A DNA stretch of 10,360 nucleotides, from contig DAHVXO010000142.1 of assembly GCA_027356675.1 (NCBI GenBank), positions 1 to 10,360 of the forward strand, written 5' to 3'. Positions within the stretch are counted from its first letter, which is position 1, and every line of letters starts with the position of its first letter. The translations under genes and the position numbers were made by a program. The DNA is from Symbiobacteriaceae bacterium (lineage in GTDB: Bacteria > Bacillota_E > Symbiobacteriia > Symbiobacteriales > Symbiobacteriaceae). The notes under the pieces are model-generated. The model saw only the letters and a program-made list of their open reading frames with translations, ran no database searches and had not been told where the DNA came from. Positions 6,913 to 10,360 of this stretch are shown piece by piece.

Positions 6913-7655
6913 CCCCCACGTCGCTCCTGTTCACCCTGGCCTTTGTGATGGTCGTGGTGGTCGTCTCCCTCTGGCAACGCCTCGATTTGGAGCGGGACCT
7001 GCTGATTGGGACGGTGCGGGCTGCAGGCCAACTCATGATAGTAGGCTACGTTCTGCTGTGGGTGTTCAGATTGGAGTCCTGGCCGGCGATGGCCGCCATG
7101 CTTGCAGTCATGCTCGGCGTGGCCTCCGCCAACGCCGCCAAGCGCGGCAAGGGCCTGCCGGGCATTCAGTGGTTGGTGCTAACAGCGATTGGTCTGGCTG
7201 AGGTGTTCACGGTCGGGCTCATGCTCGTCCTGCGGATTATCCCGCCGACCGCACAGTACATCATCCCGATTAGTGGGATGGTCATCGGCAATGCCATGGT
7301 GAACGCCGGGCTCCTCCTGAACCGGCTGCAGGGCGAGGTCGCCGCCCGGCGAGGGGAGATCGAAACTTGGCTGGCCCTGGGCGCGACACCCCGCCAGGCC
7401 GCCGCTGCCGTTCTCAAGACCGCAGTCAAGGCGGCCTTGATCCCCAGCATCGACGCGCTGAAGACTGTCGGCCTCGTTCAGCTTCCGGGCATGATGACCG
7501 GGCAGATTCTGGCCGGCGCCAGCCCGCTTGACGCCGTCAAGTACCAGATCCTTATCATGTATTCACTGTCCGCGGCAGCGGGTATTGGCAGCATCACACT
7601 GGGAGTTCTGAGCGTCACCCGGTTCTTCAACACGAACGGGCAACTGGTGCGGTAA
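6909..7655 (+). CDS. fetB: FetB/YbbM (UPF0014) family ABC permease
   Basis: Integral membrane permease of 248 residues with about seven hydrophobic segments, roughly 5-22, 38-54, 58-75, 86-109, 118-137, 187-203 and 211-236. Family hallmarks are RAAGQLMIVGYVL (37-49), IPISGMVIGNAM (119-130) followed by NR at 138-139, the cytoplasmic loop ETWLALGATPRQAA (152-165), and QLPGMMTGQILAGASP (191-206). E. coli FetAB of this family has been linked to iron export. Here the gene follows a PstS-type binding protein, which would imply import; the direction and substrate are therefore open. Start ATG 6909 overlaps the ATPase stop as ATGA. A short dyad GGCTC-T-GAGCC (7657-7667) follows the stop but has no T-run. 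Confidence 0.9.
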   Translation: MTPTSLLFTLAFVMVVVVVSLWQRLDLERDLLIGTVRAAGQLMIVGYVLLWVFRLESWPAMAAMLAVMLGVASANAAKRGKGLPGIQWLVLTAIGLAEVFTVGLMLVLRIIPPTAQYIIPISGMVIGNAMVNAGLLLNRLQGEVAARRGEIETWLALGATPRQAAAAVLKTAVKAALIPSIDALKTVGLVQLPGMMTGQILAGASPLDAVKYQILIMYSLSAAAGIGSITLGVLSVTRFFNTNGQLVR

Positions 7656-7771
7656 GGGCTCTGAGCCGCTCTCCCCTGGAGAACATAGAGACTTGCGTCG
7701 GTATTCCCGTCTGATTGCGCGAAGCTGAACCGCAGCCTAACGGTAGTCTGCCCTCGGTGAGGAGTGAACCC

Positions 7772-8443
7772 ATGGACAAAAAGCCTCCACAGGTCATGGA
7801 GGTCTTCCCCGGACTGCCTGTCAGCAAGCTGTTGGAGTATACCGGCGCTCAGTCGGTCCGCAACTTCAAGACGAGGGAACTGGTCTTTCAGCCGAAGCGA
7901 GATGATGAGAGCATCTTCTTCGTTCAGGAGGGTAAGATCCGGCTCTACATGACCGATATCGGCGGCAAGGAGTTCACCATCAACGTGCTAGCTCCCGGAG
8001 ACATCTTCAGTGGCCATACCCGCTGCTTCGGGGAGGCACTGACCGATGTCAGGGTGATCGTGATGAACCGCACGCTCTTTCGTACCCTGGTGGCGCAGCA
8101 CCCGGAGATCGGCATTCGGCTCATCCCAGTCCTGGGCAACAGCCTGAAGAACGCATTCGATATCATCGAAGGATTGGTCTTTAAGGCCTGTACCAACCGC
8201 CTGGCCTGGTTCTTGCTGGGGGAGGCCGAAGTGCGTGGCATCCCCACGCCGGAAGGGATCACCGTCACCATGAACCTGACCACCGAGCAGATTGCCACCC
8301 GGATCGGCGCCACCCGTCAAACCACCTCCACCCTGCTCAACGACATGGCCCGTCAGGGAATCTTCCGGCGAGACCGGAACACTCTGGTGATTCGAGACCT
8401 GGAGCGACTTCGGCGCATCAGCGCCGCACTAGACGAGATATGA
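7772..8443 (+). CDS. cooA: CO-sensing heme regulator CooA (variant ligand motif)
   Basis: CRP/FNR-family homodimeric transcription factor of 223 residues, the size of known CooA proteins (about 220). The N-terminal effector domain spans roughly 1-130 with the long dimer helix after it; the C-terminal winged helix-turn-helix at 169-192 contains IGATRQTTSTLLN, sharing RQTTST with Rhodospirillum rubrum CooA and so probably reading the same TGTC-type operator. The heme segment is GDIFSGHTRCF (76-86): H82 aligns with the histidine ligand His77 of R. rubrum CooA, but its redox-switch Cys75 is S80 here. Residue 2 is Asp, not the N-terminal Pro ligand of R. rubrum. ATG 7772 is chosen because GAGGAG (7759-7764) lies 7 bases upstream; a TTG at 7715 lacks a ribosome site. 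It sits directly before cooS, behind its own terminator, which supports a CO-sensing role over other CRP-type functions. Confidence 0.9.
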   Translation: MDKKPPQVMEVFPGLPVSKLLEYTGAQSVRNFKTRELVFQPKRDDESIFFVQEGKIRLYMTDIGGKEFTINVLAPGDIFSGHTRCFGEALTDVRVIVMNRTLFRTLVAQHPEIGIRLIPVLGNSLKNAFDIIEGLVFKACTNRLAWFLLGEAEVRGIPTPEGITVTMNLTTEQIATRIGATRQTTSTLLNDMARQGIFRRDRNTLVIRDLERLRRISAALDEI

Positions 8444-8450
8444 ATCATCA

Positions 8451-8485
8451 GACCGTCGGGTCAAGACCCCGCCGGTCCTTTTTTT
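8451..8485 (+). terminator. Intrinsic terminator after cooA
   Basis: GACCG-T-CGGG pairs with CCCG-C-CGGTC (one internal T/C mismatch) around a short loop, followed by seven T residues at 8479-8485. It begins 7 bases after the cooA stop, so cooS needs its own promoter. Confidence 0.9.
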
Positions 8486-8537
8486 GCGCCCAGCATGTTG
8501 GCCTTAAGGCAAAACCGAAGCCAGCTTCAACCCAGAA

Positions 8538-8558
8538 ACACCCTGCGCACCAGGGTGT
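8538..8558. repeat. Inverted repeat, 8-base stem
   Basis: ACACCCTG / CAGGGTGT with loop CGCAC. It lies beyond the cooA terminator and has no T-run on the plus strand, so it is not a standard terminator. Confidence 0.55.
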
Positions 8559-8636
8559 ATAAGCGAAAAGCGAAGTGTCCAGGTAAGCTCGCCCAGTCGT
8601 CGTGTGCGTTGAGGAGGCGTTGCCCAAGGTGGTCTG

Positions 8637-8664
8637 AGGGGGCTGGGTACAAACCCAGTCCTCT
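8637..8664 (+). repeat. 12-pair hairpin upstream of the CooA site
   Basis: AGGGGGCTGGGT (8637-8648) pairs with ACCCAGTCCTCT (8653-8664) around loop ACAA. Ten Watson-Crick pairs and two G-U wobbles form in the plus-strand RNA. The wobbles weaken the minus-strand version, hinting that any RNA role would be on the plus strand. Confidence 0.5.
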
Positions 8665-8679
8665 ACTCGAATGCGCCGG

Positions 8680-8695
8680 TGTCATCTAGCTGACA
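8680..8695 (+). promoter_or_regulatory. Predicted CooA operator upstream of cooS
   Basis: TGTCA-TCTAGC-TGACA is an inverted repeat with the TGTC(A/G)-N6-(C/T)GACA layout of CooA sites described at R. rubrum coo promoters. Seven of eight mirrored positions pair. Its centre (8687.5) is about 73 bases before the transcription start predicted from the -10 at 8749, close to the helical phase used by class I CRP-type activators. cooA itself is the gene just upstream. Confidence 0.7.
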
Positions 8696-8712
8696 GACTG
8701 GCGGTGACAGAC
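8691..8712 (+). repeat. Direct repeat TGACAGAC, 14-base period
   Basis: TGACAGAC occurs at 8691-8698 and 8705-8712. The first copy is the right arm of the CooA site; the second is an extra half-site lacking a matching TGTCA arm at the right distance. It may be a weak second CooA contact or a relic of a duplicated site. Confidence 0.4.
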
Positions 8713-8726
8713 CCGGTATCTTGAGC

Positions 8727-8754
8727 TTGGGAACATGTTCGGCTTTCCTAAATC
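8727..8754 (+). promoter_or_regulatory. Predicted cooS promoter
   Basis: TTGGGA (8727-8732) and TAAATC (8749-8754), 16 bases apart, are the best pair between the CooA site and the ATG. TTGAGC at 8721-8726 is an alternative -35. Weak hexamers fit a promoter that needs an activator. The spacer contains the perfect palindrome GAACATGTTC (8731-8740). Confidence 0.35.
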
Positions 8755-8778
8755 TATATGCTCAGGGGGATACAGCGG

Positions 8779-10360
8779 ATGGGTAAGGTTCGGTTGATTT
8801 CAGAGCTTGCGATTGAGCCCGGCGTCCAGCGTATGGTGGAAAAGGCCCGCTCGGAGGGCATCGTGACCGCCTATGACCGTGCCGCCGCCAACGATCCGCG
8901 CTGCGGCTTCGGCCTGGCCGGTGTCTGCTGCAAGCAATGCCTCGAAGGCCCCTGCCGGGTCATGTCCGGTGGTAAGGGCCCCCAGCGGGGCGTCTGCGGC
9001 GCCACCGCAGACACCATCGTGGCCCGCAACCTGCTCGGCCTGATGACCTCTGGCGCCGCTCCTCACGTGGAGCACGCGCGTGAAGTGGTGATGACCCTGC
9101 TGGAGACCACCGAGGGCAAGGCCCCTTATGAAATCAAGGAACCCGACAAGCTGCTGGCCATCGCCGGGAAGCTCGGCATCGAGGTGGACGGCAAGCCGAT
9201 CAACGAGGTGGGCAAGGCGGTGGCCCTGGCCGCACTCGCCGACTTCGGCCGCCAGACCGGTGTCATGAAATGGCTGGAGATCAACACCGCCCCCGATACC
9301 GTCAAGAAATGGGTGGAGCTCGGCATCGCCCCGGTCAACCCGCACCTGGAGATCGCCAAGTCCACCAACCGGCAGGCCATGGGCGTCGACGCCGATCCGG
9401 TCAACCTGCTGCTCGGCTCCCTGACCATGGGCCTGGTGGATGGCTACGGCGGCCTCCACATGTCCACTGACCTGCAGGATGTGCTCTTCGGCGTGCCCCG
9501 GGCCATCGACACCGCCTACCGGATGGGCGTCCTGCGTGAGGATCACGTCAACATCGCCGTCCATGGCCACATCCCGATGCTCTCCGACAAGGTCGTCCAG
9601 TGGTCGGACATGCTCAAGGCAGAGGCCATCGCCGTCGGCGCCAAGGGCATCAACGTCGTGGGCGTCTGCTGCACCGGCAACGAGATGATGATGCGCAAGG
9701 GCATCCCCTCAGCCGGCAACTACGCCAACCAGGAGCTACCGATCATCACCGGCGTGCTGGAGGCGATGGTGGTCGACTGCCAGTGCGTCATGCCCAGCCT
9801 GCCGGAGATCGCCTCGTGCTACCACACCGAGATCATCACCACCATGTCCTACGCCAAGGTGCCCGGCGCCACCCACGTCGATTTCACCCCCGAAACGGCC
9901 GATGAGAGCGCCATGGCCATCGTCCGCAAGGCGATCGCCGCCTTCCGGCGCCGTGACCCAAAGAAGATCGAGGTGCCCACCGAGACTGTGAAGGCGACCG
10001 TCGGCTTCTCCACCGAGCAGATCGTCGAGGCGCTGGACATGGTCAATCCCGGCGACCCCCTTGCACCCCTGGTCAGCGCCATCGCCAGCGGCCAGATCCT
10101 CGGTGCCGCAGCGATCGTCGGCTGCACCAACCCCCGCCTGAAGCAGGACTGGGCCAACAGCGAGTTGGCAAAGTACCTGATGAAGCATAACGTCCTGGTA
10201 GTGGCCACCGGCTGCGCCGCCCACTCCCTGGGCAAGACCGGCCTGCTCTCCACCGATGGCCTCGCGTACTGCGGCGACGGCCTGCGTAGCCTGCTGGAGA
10301 CCGTGGGTCAGGCCGTGGGTCTGGAGGCACTGCCCGCCGCCCTCCACATGGGCAGCTGTG
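8779..10360 (+). CDS. cooS: Anaerobic Ni-Fe carbon monoxide dehydrogenase catalytic subunit, 3' end outside
   Basis: Nickel CO dehydrogenase, oxidising CO to CO2 (reversible), cytoplasmic homodimer. 527 codons are visible of about 630-640 expected. Bridging D-cluster cysteines C42 and C50 and B-cluster cysteines C51, C54, C59 and C73 are present (RCGFGLAGVCCKQCLEGPCR). By comparison with Carboxydothermus CODH-II, the C-cluster ligands are H263 (VHGHIP), C298 (GVCCTGNE), C336 (CQCVMP), C449 (GCTNP), C479 (TGCAAH) and C527 (HMGSC); all six are there, the last at the very end of the window. H96 matches a conserved proton-relay histidine. ATG 8779 follows AGGGGGA (8764-8770) by 8 bases. The gene is preceded by cooA and a CooA-type operator, so CO-induced expression is likely. 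Whether it stands with cooF, cooC, a hydrogenase or acetyl-CoA synthase lies beyond the window. Third codon positions are strongly C/G biased compared with moaA and speA. Confidence 0.97.
   Translation, partial: MGKVRLISELAIEPGVQRMVEKARSEGIVTAYDRAAANDPRCGFGLAGVCCKQCLEGPCRVMSGGKGPQRGVCGATADTIVARNLLGLMTSGAAPHVEHAREVVMTLLETTEGKAPYEIKEPDKLLAIAGKLGIEVDGKPINEVGKAVALAALADFGRQTGVMKWLEINTAPDTVKKWVELGIAPVNPHLEIAKSTNRQAMGVDADPVNLLLGSLTMGLVDGYGGLHMSTDLQDVLFGVPRAIDTAYRMGVLREDHVNIAVHGHIPMLSDKVVQWSDMLKAEAIAVGAKGINVVGVCCTGNEMMMRKGIPSAGNYANQELPIITGVLEAMVVDCQCVMPSLPEIASCYHTEIITTMSYAKVPGATHVDFTPETADESAMAIVRKAIAAFRRRDPKKIEVPTETVKATVGFSTEQIVEALDMVNPGDPLAPLVSAIASGQILGAAAIVGCTNPRLKQDWANSELAKYLMKHNVLVVATGCAAHSLGKTGLLSTDGLAYCGDGLRSLLETVGQAVGLEALPAALHMGSC

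Larger units (their letters stand above)
8486..8679. other. Structured non-coding stretch between cooA and cooS
   Basis: No convincing gene. It holds a 10-base palindrome GCCTTAAGGC (8501-8510) and the two hairpins listed separately. A 52-codon frame on the minus strand (8685-8527) reads protein-like near its end (FRLYTLVRRVFLG) and might be a decayed fragment of a mobile-element gene, but I cannot place it in a family. No known riboswitch motif was recognised. Confidence 0.4.

Noticed and set aside
7715..7771. TTG start giving CooA 19 extra residues
   Set aside because: No ribosome site precedes it, while ATG 7772 has GAGGAG at good spacing and gives the usual CooA length.
8527..8685. Minus-strand small gene of 52 codons
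   Set aside because: The ending looks protein-like, but no ribosome site or family could be recognised and it overlaps the CooA site, so it is reported only as part of an unexplained gap.
8731..8740. GAACATGTTC as a LexA (SOS) box
   Set aside because: The Gram-positive LexA box needs GAAC and GTTC four bases apart; here they are two bases apart.
8800..9570. Long minus-strand open frame opposite cooS
   Set aside because: A by-product of the high third-position GC of cooS; its residues are low-complexity His/Gly/Ala/Asp-rich with no domain.

Overview
The window looks like a piece of a GC-rich Gram-positive (Bacillota/Clostridia-type) genome with anaerobic CO metabolism. The basis is strong purine-rich ribosome binding sites (AGGAGG, AAGGAG, AGAGGTGA), Bacillus-type SpeA and KynU sequences, a lipoprotein-type PstS, and a CooA regulator next to a nickel CO dehydrogenase. 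The exact taxon cannot be fixed from sequence alone.

Layout. Positions 1-703 (minus) hold the first 234 codons of moaA (molybdopterin synthesis). 830-2299 (minus) is a complete fold-type-I PLP arginine/lysine/ornithine decarboxylase of the SpeA type, with its own promoter. 2489-3440 (plus) is a broken kynureninase: the first ~24 codons and the last ~292 codons are present, but ~115 codons between them are gone and the frame has shifted. 3441-3613 is non-coding and holds three hairpins. 3614-5079 (minus) is a two-gene operon, SCP2 lipid-binding protein then zinc alcohol dehydrogenase, joined by an ATGA overlap. From 5268 everything is on the plus strand: a PstS-family phosphate-binding lipoprotein, a terminator, an ABC ATPase and a FetB/UPF0014 permease (again ATGA-overlapped), then cooA with its terminator, a structured 290-base gap, and the first 527 codons of cooS, which runs off the end.

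The best-supported circuit is CooA and cooS. CooA is a CRP/FNR-family heme CO sensor, and an inverted repeat TGTCA-N6-TGACA matching the CooA operator pattern lies about 85 bases before the cooS start. The CooA is a variant: Ser replaces the cysteine ligand of Rhodospirillum CooA, while the histidine ligand is kept. The second notable unit is the transporter at 5268-7655, where a PstS binding protein sits with a FetAB-like ATPase and permease instead of PstC/PstA/PstB. No tRNA, rRNA, CRISPR array, complete insertion sequence or phage gene was seen.
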